From the NCBI GenBank assembly GCA_963556195.1, contig OY744516.1, positions 37,799,778 through 37,863,777 of the forward strand: a stretch of DNA of 64,000 nt, in the 5' to 3' direction. The stretch is from Sepiola atlantica. Its lineage: Eukaryota; Mollusca; Cephalopoda; Sepiida; Sepiolidae. Both the position numbers and the translations under genes were made by a program. The notes under the pieces were generated by a model. That model searched no databases, was not told the origin of the DNA, and saw only the letters and a list, made by a program, of their open reading frames with translations. Below are positions 31,735 to 44,584 of this stretch, piece after piece (the first letter of the stretch is position 1; the number at the start of each line of letters is the position of its first letter).

Positions 31735-34400
31735 AACCCAGCACCCAAACTTCCTCACTATCAGGTCTCCTACTCCAACATCAAGGGTCTACGTTCCAAC
31801 CTTCTCAGAAGTTAAAATCCAATTACAGGAGACCAAACCCGATCTATTGTTCCTGTGCGAAACTGGCATTGGCCCGACTGTTTCAGTTGATGATTTCACG
31901 ATTACTTGAACATGACATCCAAACCTGACCCTCAAGATCGTTATGGACATAGAATATGTACCTACATTAGGGATGGCTTTCCATGTGGCCAGAACATCTC
32001 CAATTAAAACACTAAATTGCCTTATATGTGCTTCCGAGTAGCACTTACAGCAACACCCTCTATCATCCCTGCAGTGACGGAGTTACTATCTTTGAGACTA
32101 TCTCTGAGAAAATTGACCATATCCTGTCGGCTCATATCTCTGCCAACATCCACTTATGTGGAGATTTCAATGTTCACAATGTTGAATGGCTAGTCCACTC
32201 AAACAAGAAAGATGATAAAGGGAGATTGTTGACAAACTTATTCGCGATGCTGATGGACAATTTGCAAGTCTTCTCGATCTTTTTCCGACTTGACCTGAAC
32301 TGTGCTCATCCATCATTCTGTCTCTACTGAGATCTTCTGATCACTCAGTTATCTCAATTAAGGTAAAAACAAAGTGCAACAAAATTACTGACGTCCCTTT
32401 CCATCGCAGTGTATCGATATTCACAGTGTATCGATATTCAGCCTCAGATCGTTCATATCAGAAATACCCCTGCATTCCATACTTGAAAAGAATGTGCCCT
32501 CTATCACATTCGACTAAACTGATATGTAATTGTTGGTATAGAGAGCTTCATAGCCTCCAAGAAATTCCAACTGAAACCAAACAGCCAGCCGTTGTACATC
32601 CAAGAATGTGCCGCCACCCTTGCTCACCGAAACCACTATTTAAATTGCTTTTAAATAAATAGATGTTCTGAAACTAAAGCCACTTTCAGAACTGGAATGA
32701 GTTATAGAAAACGCGAAAGTGTCATATGCCAAATCCGTTAAGTCTAAAGTAGCTAAGAAGAGGCTTGGACCCCACGAGTTTGGACAAATAAGAAACAGGG
32801 TCCTGAACAGATGCGTGACATCTATCCCAACCATCATCAATGAACCTGAGGTGATTTCATCAGCATCCGACAGAGCTAACATTTTTGCTAAGAACTTCAC
32901 ATCAAACTGCACCCTTTGCGATCAGGGCCGACTACCTCCTGAATTTCCCCCTAAGACTGAAAATACTCTGAGCAACACTTAAATTTATGAAGAACCTTGA
33001 TGCCAGCAAAGCAACTGACTCTGACAGCATTCCAATCATAGTGCTTAAAAAGCAGCAACCAAAACTAGCTCCAATTCTCAGAAAGCTGTGCAATCGTTGC
33101 TTAAAGGAAAAATGCTTCCCAACACATTGAAAAACTTCGTCAGTCTGCCCAGTATTTATAAATACTGGAGATCGGCCTTCTGCATCTCAGTACAGACCAA
33201 TTAGTCTCCTATGCGTCATGAGTAAGCTACTTGAATCAGTGATAAATCGAGAAGTTATCAATCACCTCAGCAAAAACAACCTACTCAATGAAAAACAATA
33301 TGGTTTTTGTTCTGCAGTATCAACAGCTGATGTGCTGACTGTAATATCACACAGGATCAGCGAATCTATTGACGGGGGCTTTGTTTCTAGAGCAATAGCT
33401 CTTGACATATCAAAGCCCTTTGATAGGGTTTGGCATAAAGGTCTACTTCACAAGATTTCTGGCTATGGAATATCTGGAAATGTCCTCTCAACCATCAAAT
33501 CTTTTCTCTCTGAGAAGGTTCATCTATTTATCTACGTCCCACAAAGTAGAATGTGACACAAGGTCGGAAGGTGGGAATTTTCACTCTAGAGGAAGAGCGA
33601 GGTGAATCTCAAAAAATTGCCTGGGCAGGGCGCCTCAGACAGTAAGCAATAAACTTACTCCTCCCCAAAGAGGGGAGGCAAAGCATGGGAGGGGGGTAAC
33701 CTCCCATAACTGCACAGGACAGTCAGAACAGATACTACACTTTGATCTTAGCCAAAAGACCAAGGAAGCATCCGAAATTCTGAGAAGGTTCATAAAAGTA
33801 GTCGTTGATGCTCATAGTATAAATGCTGGCGTACCTCAAGTATCCATTCTGGGCTCAACCCTCTTCCTGATCTTCATCAGTGATCTCCCAAATCCCATTC
33901 TAAGATCATTTGTCGACATTTATGCATATGATACAACCATATGTGGCGACACTTTGAAATGCAGCAATGACCAAGATCTTTTAGATTCTCTCTCTTCCGA
34001 CTTTGAGCATATGGTACAAGAGAAAACTATGGCTGACCACTTTTAATACGTCGAACACCAACCTTCTCCCTTTTCACAACCAACACTGATCTCCACTTGG
34101 CCTCCATTGAAATGAATGGCTCTCGTCTTTGGGAAGCCTTGTGCTTTGACAAGCTTCTAGGGCTGACCTTCACCCCAGACCTGAAATGGAAGACTTACAT
34201 CAAATCCTTTGCCAAGGTAGGTGGAAGAATGGTTAGATCATTCTACCGTTACAGAAGGTATCTCACTCCTGATGAAATCCTATACCTGCATAAAAGCCAA
34301 ATATGTCCTAAGATGGAGTACTATTGCCACTTTTGGTGGGGAGGTGCTGCTCAGAGCACCCTTTTCCTGCCTTGACAGAGTACAAAACCGACTTTGAAAT
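31735..34400 (+). pseudogene. Jockey/CR1-type LINE with APE and RT remnants, split by a SINE
   Basis: The N-terminal part keeps apurinic endonuclease text: YSNIKGLRSN near 31770, LLFLCETGI near 31840, LCGDFNVHNVEWL near 32154. The RT part begins with YRPISLLCVMSKLLESVINR near 33193, then FDRVWHKGLLHKISGYGISG near 33420, with SDLPNPILRSF and YAYDTTICGD near 33920, where YADD is mutated. The thumb region PDLKWKTYIKSFAKVGGRMV follows near 34172. The element is interrupted at 33524-33778. Many frameshifts; dead. Confidence 0.85.
33509..33793 (-). mobile_element. U2 snRNA-headed SINE, copy 1 (inserted in the LINE)
   Basis: A 255-bp insertion (33524-33778) flanked by the 15-bp duplication TCTGAGAAGGTTCAT (33509-33523 and 33779-33793). 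Read on the minus strand, it begins a few bases in with the U2 snRNA 5' end (33771-33726): ATGCTTCCTTGG, TCTTTTGGCTAAGATCAAAG, TGTAGTATCTGTTC. The U2 match then stops. A body with the hairpin GCCTCCCCTCTTTGGGGAGG and AGTAAGTTTATTGCTTACTG follows, identical in kind to copy 2, and the 3' end is GTCACATTCTAC..AGATAAATAG. The shared non-U2 body shows this is a retroposon family, not a simple U2 pseudogene. Confidence 0.88.
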
Positions 34401-34559
34401 CTAGTGGTCCATGTCCTTTTCTCCTCCTACCTTCTTTCTCTACTCTATCGTTATTTTCATGGTAGGTGCTCGACTGAGCTTAAACCTATGGTCCCCTCTC
34501 CCGTAAAGCATTCACAACATAAACTCGTCTACTTGCAGCAACTGTCAATAATTTCCTTT

Positions 34560-34560
<1 letters not shown>

Positions 34561-34598
<38 letters not shown>
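34561..34598. repeat. (CT)n microsatellite
   Basis: About 18 units. Confidence 0.9.
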
Positions 34599-34869
34599 GC
34601 CTAAAACAAAACGAAACTTCCATGATCAAAGTTTCTTTCATAGAATTACCCGTTTGTCGAACACAATATCGCGTGGCTGCTTCCCAACTGACTGGTCATT
34701 TTCAAGTCCAATGTAAACAAATTGTTGTTGTCCTCTTGGATGGTCAAATTCTGCCCAATTACAACCATCATCAGCAATCATCACGGTGTTATCTCACCGT
34801 ATACATGACTCTCATTAACCCTTATACTCGAGTGGCATTTGGGCCTTATAAGTGGTGATTCTTTAGTAA

Positions 34870-35660
34870 AAAAGGGTGAAAGGGATAGAAAGGGGGTGGA
34901 GATTGGTAAGTATAGAAGACAGTTTATGAGACACATAAAAAGAATTAGAAAAATACATAATTCAGAACACAGAAAGGTTGATTACCTGTCAAATCGTTGC
35001 AGCAGTTAACAGAGTGAAAGCAAAAGAGGCAAAAAAAGAAAGCAAATACATGGAACTTGGCAGAGAACTGAAAAGAATATGGAACATGAAGAAAATCACA
35101 AAAAACGAAAAACCTGGAAGAAAGACGAGAATAAATTGGAATCAAAGGAAATATTGAAACTATACAACGCACAACAATGATGAAAAAAGCTGAAATCTTA
35201 AGGAAAATCCTTGAGTGCTGAAGCCAAACGAACACTAACCAGCTACACGTTAGTTGAAATAGAACAAAAAATATAGAAAGAACATCACACGAATCCAAGA
35301 GAACTTAAACTGTCAGAAATCCCATACCCCCCCCCCCCCAAAAAAAAAATAAATAAATACACATGCAAAATGATTGAAGAGGATGTCAATACCAAGGAGG
35401 GATAGCACCGACTAGATCTCCATTGGAAGGGTGTGGAAAGTACTGGAACCGTGGGAGGCTTTTTGCCACTCATATTCCAAAGAATACCAACTTGCAAAAA
35501 ATTAATGATAAACGGCTGTTGCGATAACGCAAAATGATTTGATACGGTTATTTAAAGAGTCAGCGAGTGCTGGAAATCTGGGGAAATTTGTTGTCACTCA
35601 GATCCAGTGAGCAATCACTGATAATGACTTTGTGAAAACTCCTAGTGATTAAATAATAAT
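34870..35660 (+). pseudogene. LINE C-terminal fragment and 3' UTR
   Basis: VNRVKAKEAKK and ESKYMELGRELKRIWNMKKI (about 35005-35100), then KKAEILRKILE near 35185, as in 13860-14110. The 3' UTR ends CTCCTAGTGATTAAATAATA with an AAT-type tail at 35650. A further related 3' end lies at 35820-35945. Confidence 0.7.
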
Positions 35661-36559
35661 AACAATACTAATATCCACTAACATCCTGAAACGCAAAAAG
35701 GGTTCTGTGAAGGGCATTTCATGATGAAAAGACCAAGGAACAATAAATTACTGGTAACAGCTGGTACATGAACACCAAGAGAATTACAATAATAATGGAA
35801 TGTAATAGAGATAAGCAGAATATATGAAGTTGATTTCTGTCACTCAGATTCCAGGGAAAGCAACAGGTTATCAGTAAAAAATAACTGGTAGCATGCGATA
35901 TGAGTAACTCAAGTATAAGTAATAATAATATTAATAATAATAATGATTATATAATTTGTCCCCAAATATAATATTCTATTAAAAATAATCTAATTGGGTG
36001 ATAGATTTTGTTTTTTCACCCTGTATTGCTAATAAGTAAATATATTGAATAGAATACTAAAGATTACTATATAAACAAGATAGCGGTAAAAAGTAAATGA
36101 AGAATTTGATTTGGAAATTCGTTTTGCTGATAAACTGAAAGCGAACAATCATTTTTTTTATTATATCAATGAAAAATGAAAAGATTTGATGGATGGTTTG
36201 GAATATTATTTCAATAGAAGCAAAGTGATGATATCTCATAGAGATGATTACACTCAGGCCTGCTTTCCAGTGTGTAAAGGAACAAGGGAGGGTGGCACTG
36301 GTTGCTAAGAACGTCGATGGGTTATTCCCCTTTGGGAAGACCGCATCAGACGAGAAGAGAGACTGGAATTCACCACGGCTGGACAGATTTCCACATGGTT
36401 GGTAATATGAAGAAGCTCTGCTTATATTCCTAACCTACCATGCCTGGTAGAGTCCACTACAAGTGGTGAATAAAAAGCTGTTTGTTGTATGTTCTGTTAT
36501 GCTGTGCTGTAAGCCCACTTTACATTTGTCTCTTCTTTTTTTATTTCTCTTATCTTTCT

Positions 36560-36890
36560 ATTTTTGCTGGAGATGGGGCATCCTACCGGATGTCAGACAT
36601 TCACCGGCTATTTCAGACACTCCAGCCTAGAGATCGTTTTAAGATTCTAACCGTCCCATTAAGTGCAGTTGTTTGTATTTCTCTTGCACTCGGTTCACCG
36701 GGTATACTCGCCAGATAGCTTTTGAAATTCTTTTTCATTAGTCCTGTTGCTCCTATAATTACTGGTATGATGGAGATTTTCCTAAGATTCCAGTTTCTTT
36801 TCATGTCGTACATAAGACCTTGATATTTCGTAATCTTTTCCCTTTCTCTGTATGTAAATGAATGTTTATATTGTATTTGGTGGTATTTTT
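36560..36890 (-). pseudogene. LINE extreme C-terminus and 3' UTR
   Basis: Minus-strand frame with MYDMKRNWNL, ISIIPVIIGATGLMKKNF, SIPGEPSAREIQTTALNGT and VRILKRSLGW. This is the conserved C-terminal block (IPVVIGALG...AL.GTA.ILR..L) of a widespread invertebrate LINE. Confidence 0.75.
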
Positions 36891-38370
36891 TTCTTATTTT
36901 CTGTGGCCCATAGCATTAAGTTTAGTAGATATGTTTTCGCTTACAGGGTGGTAAAGGTAACGTAGAAAAGAACCAACACATACAATGACAAAACTAATGA
37001 AAAGGATAAATGATTATAGTTACAGGAAATTATTTGAAAATTAGGATTAATTACTTTACTATAGAAAAGAATGATATGTGAGTTAATTAGAACTTAAAAA
37101 AAAAGGAATGATATTTCAAACTATGGTGAACATTTGTTAATATTTCTACTTAAATCAAGAAGTGAAGACACATTTAAAAAATTGGATCTATTAGTTTATT
37201 ATTGTTTTGTTTACAGAAGAAATATATTGATGGAATAAGTTTCCAGACCAGATTAAGAACATCAATAGAGTAGAAAATGTTCAGATGAAATTCAGAAATG
37301 ATGGTAAAATTAATGGGAACAAACATTTGGAGAACTAAAGGATGAAATATTGAACAGAATTTGATGCTGTATTAATAATGTAAATATTTTCGTTTTTTAA
37401 GGTTGAATTGAGAAGATACTTAAAGAAAAGAATGTAGCAATCCAATAAAGGGGCATGTAGTGTGGCCTTTATTAATCGGGTCAGTAGTGAAACACGAAAA
37501 CTGTCACAACTTATTGAATAGTTGTATATTTTTCCTTCCACATGCAACTGTTTGTGCTGTCTGCTGCCCTTGTTAATGTTTCTCTGTCACGTATGCTACA
37601 CTTGCTGTGTTAGTCGTACAATAAGCTTTTAAATTGGTTTTGTTTTATTCATGTGAACCTGCAGACACAGGATTTGATTGTTACTCAACTATCTGTGTAT
37701 ATGATTGTAGACGATGAGTGAACTGCAGTCTGTATACTTGGCTTGTCGTAAACTTGTCCGGCCTGCTTCTCCTTCGCTCTGGCGTTCCATGTTCTGTCTC
37801 TCTACCTCTCATATCTGTCGGTTTGTCTATTTTACTCTACCGTTTATGTCATCAATTTACATCATACCCATTCGCTGTGTTAATTCTGATTCGATATTGT
37901 TGTGAATATCATTTATTAATCAAATTTCTAATAACTATCCGACCTACATTTAAAACTGAACTTGTTTTAATTGCCCATTGTCCATTGACTGATGGCATAA
38001 TCCAAATCCTAACACCGAATTGCAATTCCAAAATTCCAAAACAATGTTTTTTTCAACTTTTTATTTTTCATGTTTTTATCAGTAATTTATGATACATTAT
38101 CCGTCTATGTATTGTGCTACAAGAATATGCTCGAAGAGGCATAACAAACATACTAAATAAAACATAAATCCTCCGTGCGGGAGGAGATAACATTAAAAAT
38201 GACATATTTATAAATCCCATTAATTATTATGAATTGATGTACATTTGATAACATATTCAATATATCACTGTCTGATTTGCGAAGCGAATAAGAGAAAGAT
38301 TATCAGAAAAATAACCAGAAAATATGACTTATTCGTAGGACTTACATATTTAAATAGAAAGAAAAAATAC

Positions 38371-38502
38371 ATACCTTTTAATACTATTTTCTAGCCAAGT
38401 CTCATCCTTTACATAAATGCCACTCACGCAAGAAACAGTATCCACTTTCGGATAATACATGATATAGACGAGACACATTTCATCTGTTGTAGAAAGACCG
38501 CC
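38371..38502 (-). CDS. Exon: CuM methionine exon (DEMC) of DBH/MOXD1-family monooxygenase
   Basis: The acceptor is tcattacag (38511-38503). The translation starts GGLSTTDEMCLVYIMYYPKV. The methionine of DEMC corresponds to the third CuM ligand, and YYP follows as in the family. The exon continues CVSGIYVKDETWLENSIK. Two donors overlap at the end. The stronger consensus, gtatgt, ends the exon at 38375 (128 bp, phase 2), while gtattt four bases further ends it at 38371 (132 bp, phase 0). The next recognisable exon is open only in phase 0, so 38371 is given. If 38375 is used, an unseen exon of 3n+1 bases must lie in the 18-kb intron. Confidence 0.88.
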
Positions 38503-38779
38503 CTGTAATGATAAATGAAAAAAAAACACACATTTCACGAAAGAGAATATCACAACATTTATTGCATGTTGGTATGAAATGTTTTGTTTTTCAGATGCGA
38601 TTACTTCAATTATTATGGTTTTATGTTTCGAATTTCTTTGAGATTAAGATTGATGATTTGTAATATTCAGAGTTGTGGTGCAATTGATAAAGGTGCTAAT
38701 TAACACCCAGTTCTAAGTGACAGTCTTCTGTGGGGTGACAGTTCAATACTTACTACAGGTGATAATAATTAAGAATAAC

Positions 38780-40160
38780 TTAATGTGGCAAAGTATCCGC
38801 GCTAGTATGCATCTTGTTGGTGATGCTACGCCGACTGAAGACCCTGCGACGAGACGAAGTGGAGATATAAAACTAGTATAGAAATGAACTTATTCGGACG
38901 ACAGAACGAGACACCAGCTAGTTTTGCGGAATCGTGTAAGATATTCAAAATCAATTACCACCAGAGGCTAGGAGACAGTTGCCAGGTGGGAGGTGGAGAT
39001 TAGAGAATTCCATATCGCAAATTTAATTCTGAAATATCAATAAAGCGATATTATTGTTTGGGTGAATGGCATGTTTTTAGAACCACGATTCTGTGACGGT
39101 TGTTTTGAAGACGTCACGACCTGGGGAAAACGAATTCACTTGACGGAGATTTATTTGAGCCTGTCATCGTTAATTACAAGCCTGGCACAGAGCACCTCCA
39201 GCTGTGTGACAGAATGAGAAAGCCACACTTGTCGCATTTGTTTTTGTGATAACGATGGGTTAGGAGAAAATCCCATTTATTTTAAGAAAAAAAATAGTGA
39301 GGCGCCTGTCCCCTCCCGCCTTAAGAGAGGAAGACACGCAGGAAGTAAGATGGCAGAGAAGGGGTGTGTACGACCATAGACATCTTCAATAAAAGAATAT
39401 GTTTTTTTCACGCACGAGCCAGAGTTGGACTGACGCCCAGGAGAGTTGAACTGACGCTCGAGGGAGACCGAAGGGGCGTGCACCGAAGAAACAGACCGGA
39501 CAAAATTCTCGCCACCGCCTTTGCCGTTAAGTTTGTGACTTAGACAACCACTTGTGTAAAGAATTCTTCGCACACACAGAGAACTAGCGAAATAACTTAG
39601 CGAAAAAAACGAACCCTTGCTAAAGACATTTACGAGCACGGTAGACATTAATCCTACCATCGACCAATGTAACATCAATTCTTTTATTTTATTATACAAA
39701 AAAAACCCAGACCGAGTTGTTGAACATTGTTCTTTTCTTTTTGCTCTGCTTTGAATGATCCTTCACCCCCACAGAGCCAACCGGTTGCTGTTCGCCCAGT
39801 GATCGCTCGCTGATATAAACATTTTCAACGTGGGAGTGGGAGTGTGTTTGTAGCTGGACGAGACGACCAGATCAGCGACCTCATCATCATCATCGTCGCC
39901 ATCCTGGCCTAGAGTAATTTGGATCTTTTTTTTTTTTATTGCCACGACGATCTACACGGCTGTGGGGTTCATATTAATAATTAATTAAACACTTCTACGG
40001 CTGAGAGAACTAGAACAGTCTATCCGCGTGGATTAGATGAATGGATCAGTTTGCAATTGCGCATAGGTTACCGAGTTCGACATAAGGATTCCCAAGTTCT
40101 AAAGGATGCATTTAGAGAAGGTCGGAAGGTTACATCGGCTGAAACGTGGCGAAAATAATA
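38780..40160. other. Intronic stretch of higher complexity, no gene recognised
   Basis: More balanced base composition than its surroundings, with frames of 140 codons (39277-39699, minus) and 60 codons (39763-39945, minus) lacking recognisable motifs. A (CAT)n patch at 39880-39894 explains the Asp run. Possibly an old LTR or a conserved intronic element. Confidence 0.3.
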
Positions 40161-40556
40161 ACAAAGGTGGGAATAGTAGTCCGAATAATCTAAATAATAC
40201 ATATTATTTTGTTAATAAAGTAATGAAAATATTTTGAGGTTTTATTTATAAATTAAAATTCCTGTTATCGTTTTGCAAAAACGATTTTAAGAAACAAAAA
40301 AACAATATTTGACGTGTGGGTAACATTGAGAAAGATTTTGGAGGTAATGATAGAAAAAAAAATGAAGTTAGCATTATTGTTAAGTAACAATGTTAAATTT
40401 AATTACAGGAAAAAATAAATGGTAAAATCATTTTAGCATTAGGGTGTTTTGATAGATAAAAATATAAAAATTGAAATCAGGATGAGTTTAAAATAAACGT
40501 GTATAAACCAAGATGACTCGTTTCATTTTAATTGAATCATAGTAAAAAGGCATAGT

Positions 40557-40665
<109 letters not shown>

Positions 40666-42017
40666 AATTGGCTTGAATGACTCGCTCTTTCACTCGACTT
40701 CTCTGGTTAATTTCCCCTCGCTATGTAAAATTTCTTTCACTCTCTCCTTATGTTTCTGCCAACTGACGAAAGTCGATCACCCTGTAGAGGTTGGTATGTT
40801 GAGATGTTTGTTGGAGATAGCCATTTTATAGTAGCGTCCGTATTCATCTGACATAGTGCCTACTTAAGATGAAGAAGAAAAGGGTCACAAAGACAGACAT
40901 CTTCTCCACAATTTATATGATTTTATTTAGTAGCTTCATCTAAACAGGAACACAAGAATATAAGGCAGGCTAATTTGGCCGGCATATATGAGAGAAAATA
41001 AATTGAGTTCAGGTCTTTTGGTCTCGGGTCTCGATCTTTTGTCTCGGGTCCCGCTTAAACGTTAAAACGTGACAGATGATTTTGATCCTACAATGTTATT
41101 ATATAGAAGATGAATCTCTTCCTTTGCTCTTCTTTTCTGTCCGGGTTGTATATATTTTCACAGTTAGTTGTCTTGAACCAAAATAAGAGAGATCATAAAA
41201 GTTCCTCATAATTATACCTAGAAATAATTGAAATCTTTTGAAAATGTTCACTGTGTTAATTCTGTTAAATTGCCAGTGTGGACGATGAAACACACAAAAC
41301 ACATATTTATAAAAATAAAGCTTTTTCTTTATTCATTGCATTTGTAACCATACAGAGTAAAGGTCTACCGTATATCACTAAGGACTTCGTCGCCAGATGT
41401 CTTCAAGTTAAGGTCAGGCATCAACAAGTATAGAATGGTTTGTGAATCGCTACTAAGATCGTGCTCTTATATCTGCCTTCTGGTATATTTTTTACGTGCT
41501 CTCATTCCTTATCTTATTGTAAAGTCGATGCCTAGTGTGATCCTGGATGTTATCACCTGACCTATTACTCATCCTTACACACGCTGTTTGTTTACAACAC
41601 ATTTTTCTAAACTTAAACGTTAATCCTTTAACGTTAATTTATTGTTCGAAGTTTCAAACGTAATTGTTGATTAAATGATATTAGACATCAGCAAAGTCTT
41701 TTTTTTTATCTCCTCCAGTTTTGGTAAATCCTCAATTAAGCCTTTCTGTTATGAGATGCACGTATTTATCATTTTCCATGAATTCTGGAAGATTAATTTT
41801 TATGGTTGGGGGTTTAATTCAACCCGAAGGTTGGAGAGGATGCTACGCCTCAATTAACCCTTTCTTCTCTGTAAGGTCCATAGGTTCCTGTGGCACAAGG
41901 CAAAGGGTAGCCATGGCCGGAACAGAAAAAACAAAATGTGGTAACAAAAAAAAGCAGAGACAAAATAGCCAAAAAAGAATTTGGCTCTGAAAAGACAAAA
42001 CATTATTAAATTGACAA

Positions 42018-42030
42018 CACCACCACCACC

Positions 42031-42094
<64 letters not shown>
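42018..42094. repeat. (CAC)n(CAA)n(CAG)n compound microsatellite
   Basis: Explains the poly-Trp/Gly/Cys/Ala/Val frames on the minus strand. Confidence 0.95.
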
Positions 42095-42095
<1 letters not shown>

Positions 42096-42589
42096 AAAAG
42101 CATAGAATAAAGTAGCCGAGAGACAGACCAGTTGAGTTACAAACAAATACAATGAAAAGAGCACTAAAAATCCGATTTATATAAAAGCTGGAATGTTTTA
42201 TTATGTTCAAATCGGCAAGTCCATTATCTGAACTCTGATTGGCTGCTAGTCCATGAGTGGATAACCTTCTTTTAAATATTTCTTCATTCAAGCAATATTT
42301 ACATATGAGATATTGATATTGGAGCCCTTTATACTTATATGTTGCAATTTGATTCTAATTCCCCTCACCCCTAGTGTGCGAACGTAATGGTCTTTGCGGA
42401 AGAATGAGTTCCTTTTGGCCTGGTTGATTGTGAGGGAATAACTTGGAAAATGCTCAGGCAGATTTTTCTGGCATTGATTTAGCAGTGCTGAGTGATGTTG
42501 GGTGCTTCGGTGATGTTACGTGTCCTCTGGTTTGCGGCACTAGTGTACCAGGTGTATTCCCATACACCTGGTACACCAAAGTGTTTATT

Positions 42590-43165
42590 TGGGGGATATT
42601 TTAGGAATTTACGGTTTCGCAGAGTCATTTTGCCTAACTCATCAATCCTGATCTGATACTGACGGTTAAGGAGAGTTTCGACAACTCTCCCTGTTGTGTC
42701 CCATCGACGATTGTTTGGCCATTGTGTAAAGACTCTTTCTCCTTCTCTAGAGTATGCACTGTGTGGTTGTTCTACTCTGTAAGGTGAGCATTGTGTTGAG
42801 ATAAGCTTATCTCATGGTTCCTAGCTGCAGCTATCCATTTTGCGTGTCGTTTATATAGTGCAGGTTGGCATTGTATGAAGTCATTAAGTCGGCAGTGGAG
42901 CAAGTGTTGTGCCTGATATAGACCAATGCCTTGGATAGGCGTGTTGCGATATTGCAGGATGGCTCAGGCGACACTGTCATTATTTAACGAGCCTTGAGGA
43001 CTTGTATTACGATGAATTATTCTCTTTGTTCTTTTTAAAGCAAGCTTTGCTCGACCATTAGATTGAGGGTATGCCACTGAGGACTGTCTCTGCTTCACAC
43101 ACCATGTCTTGAAGAACTGCTGAAATATGTTGGAATTAAAAGGTGGGATACTATCGCTGCTTAGT
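42590..43165 (-). pseudogene. Gypsy integrase C-terminal remnant
   Basis: Minus-strand reading FQQFFKTWCVKQRQSSVAYP, QSNGRAKLALKRTKRIIH, AILQYRNTPIQGIG (catalytic core tail of retroviral-type integrase), then GLYQAQHLLHCRLNDF and, after frameshifts, VSIRSG with a TLRNRKFLK-like end. Several stops. A perfect 15-bp hairpin (42543-42576, loop TCCC) lies just beyond its 3' end. Confidence 0.75.
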
Positions 43166-43389
43166 TATTCTGAGGTGCCATATGTGTAGAATATTTTCTG
43201 ACAAATAGATATTAGTTATGAGGTAATAGCATGACCTAGTTTTAGATGGTTCTAAATATGTATGAAAAAAAATGAACAAAAATTTCTGAATTTAATTCTG
43301 ATATAATAAATATTAACCATAGTCCATTAATATTTTTTTCAAGGAGCTTTCTGCTCAGGCAACATATGTTAAGGCTCCAGCAGTCAAAC

Positions 43390-43726
43390 TCCTCATCTTC
43401 ATCTCGAAATGACCCCCCCCCCCCAACAATTCAGAAAATTCTATATGGCGCTACAAACAGAATGTATGGATCCTGAAGATTGGGAACATTACCTTGTCAA
43501 GCCAGTGATCTCAACTAGCTCAGCTAAAACCTATGTTGTCACATTTGTAAGTGAGAAGCTAACAAAGGAGAACCTACAAATGATGGATCGGGCCATGTTA
43601 AAAGAGTTAGTGGTATCATCAATGGGAGAAGCCCTGTCAATCCTTAAGCAAGCTAAGAAGCTCTATGCCCAGGAAAGTTGCATCAGGGTTATGATGCCAT
43701 CTCCCGCAATCCAATCTCCTCGATGA
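43390..43726 (+). pseudogene. Gypsy gag-like fragment in permuted order
   Basis: MTPPPQQFRKF is followed by DPEDWEHYLVKPVISTSSAK, TYVVTFVSEKLTKENLQMMD and RAMLKELVVSSMGEALSILK. The second block is the SAM-like start of gag in this Gypsy group; the first block normally follows it. The order here is therefore permuted. A poly-C run (43412-43423) sits inside the first block. Confidence 0.65.
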
Positions 43727-44584
43727 TTGCATTTACGTCCCTATTCTCTACATACACTCCCTCTGAAGACATTCATCTCTTGACCAAAATAAATGCTATG
43801 GTGGAATCAGCAACCCATCAAGCCATGACTGATTATAAGAACAACGATATAATCCTGTTCACAGCACCATATTGAATTAGTTGAGTTACAAAAAAATAAA
43901 ATGAAAAGAATATTAAAAGCCGGTTTATATGAGGGTTGGAATGTTTCATTATGCTCAGATGGGTAAGTTCATTAACTGAGCTCAGATTGGCTTATAGTAT
44001 ATGAGTGGATAATCAACATATGAATATTGCTTCATTCAAGCAATATTCATATATGAAATATTGGAGCTCTTTATGCCGGTAAGTGGCAATTTGATTCTAT
44101 ATTTTTGATGTCAGTAATTATACAATCATTTCACTATTGCATAGAGATCCTAAACAAGCATTTAGCATAACAACCGTAACAATTTAGTCAAATATAATCT
44201 GTGAAGTTCATCAGATTATAAGAATTATTTCACTGGTGAGAACTATAAGGTTTCTCAAGTGTTCTTAGAAATAAATTCTTGAAGTTGTTTTTCTTTGTTT
44301 CGAAAAAAATGTCTTACGTGTCAAATATCCAAAATTAAACTTTCAGGATTTTTATAAAAACTACTACTTTGGCTTTATCTGAGGAATATTTGACATTTTT
44401 ATGGTCTGACTTCCCTAAACTGAAGAACTGTCAGATTTCTTAACTCTATTTAATTGTTTTCCTAATTCTTATGACTTGAACTATTTCTAGTCTAAAGAAA
44501 ATTAGTGCCTTTCTTCTTAATTTCTCATTCTACAATCTTACATAAAGTCAATTCACGTCTTGTTTGGGAATTTTTGTAATAACA

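Larger units (their letters stand above)
42130..44105. mobile_element. Rearranged Gypsy-type LTR element
   Basis: Diverged direct repeats of about 225 bp (42130-42357 and 43876-44100; shared AATTTGATTCTA ends, GAGTGGATAA, TTCATTCAAGCAATATT and a CTGATTGGCT/CAGATTGGCT box) flank remnants of an integrase (minus) and a gag-like frame (plus). In an intact element these would share a strand, so an inversion or recombination has occurred. Confidence 0.7.

Noticed and set aside
33726..33771. Functional U2 snRNA gene
   Set aside because: Only about 46 of roughly 190 nucleotides match. The branch-site-pairing region is present, but the Sm site and 3' stem-loops are replaced by unrelated sequence.
41843..42291. 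Poly-Cys/Trp/Gly/Ala/Val proteins
   Set aside because: They are translations of CAC/CAA/CAG repeats.
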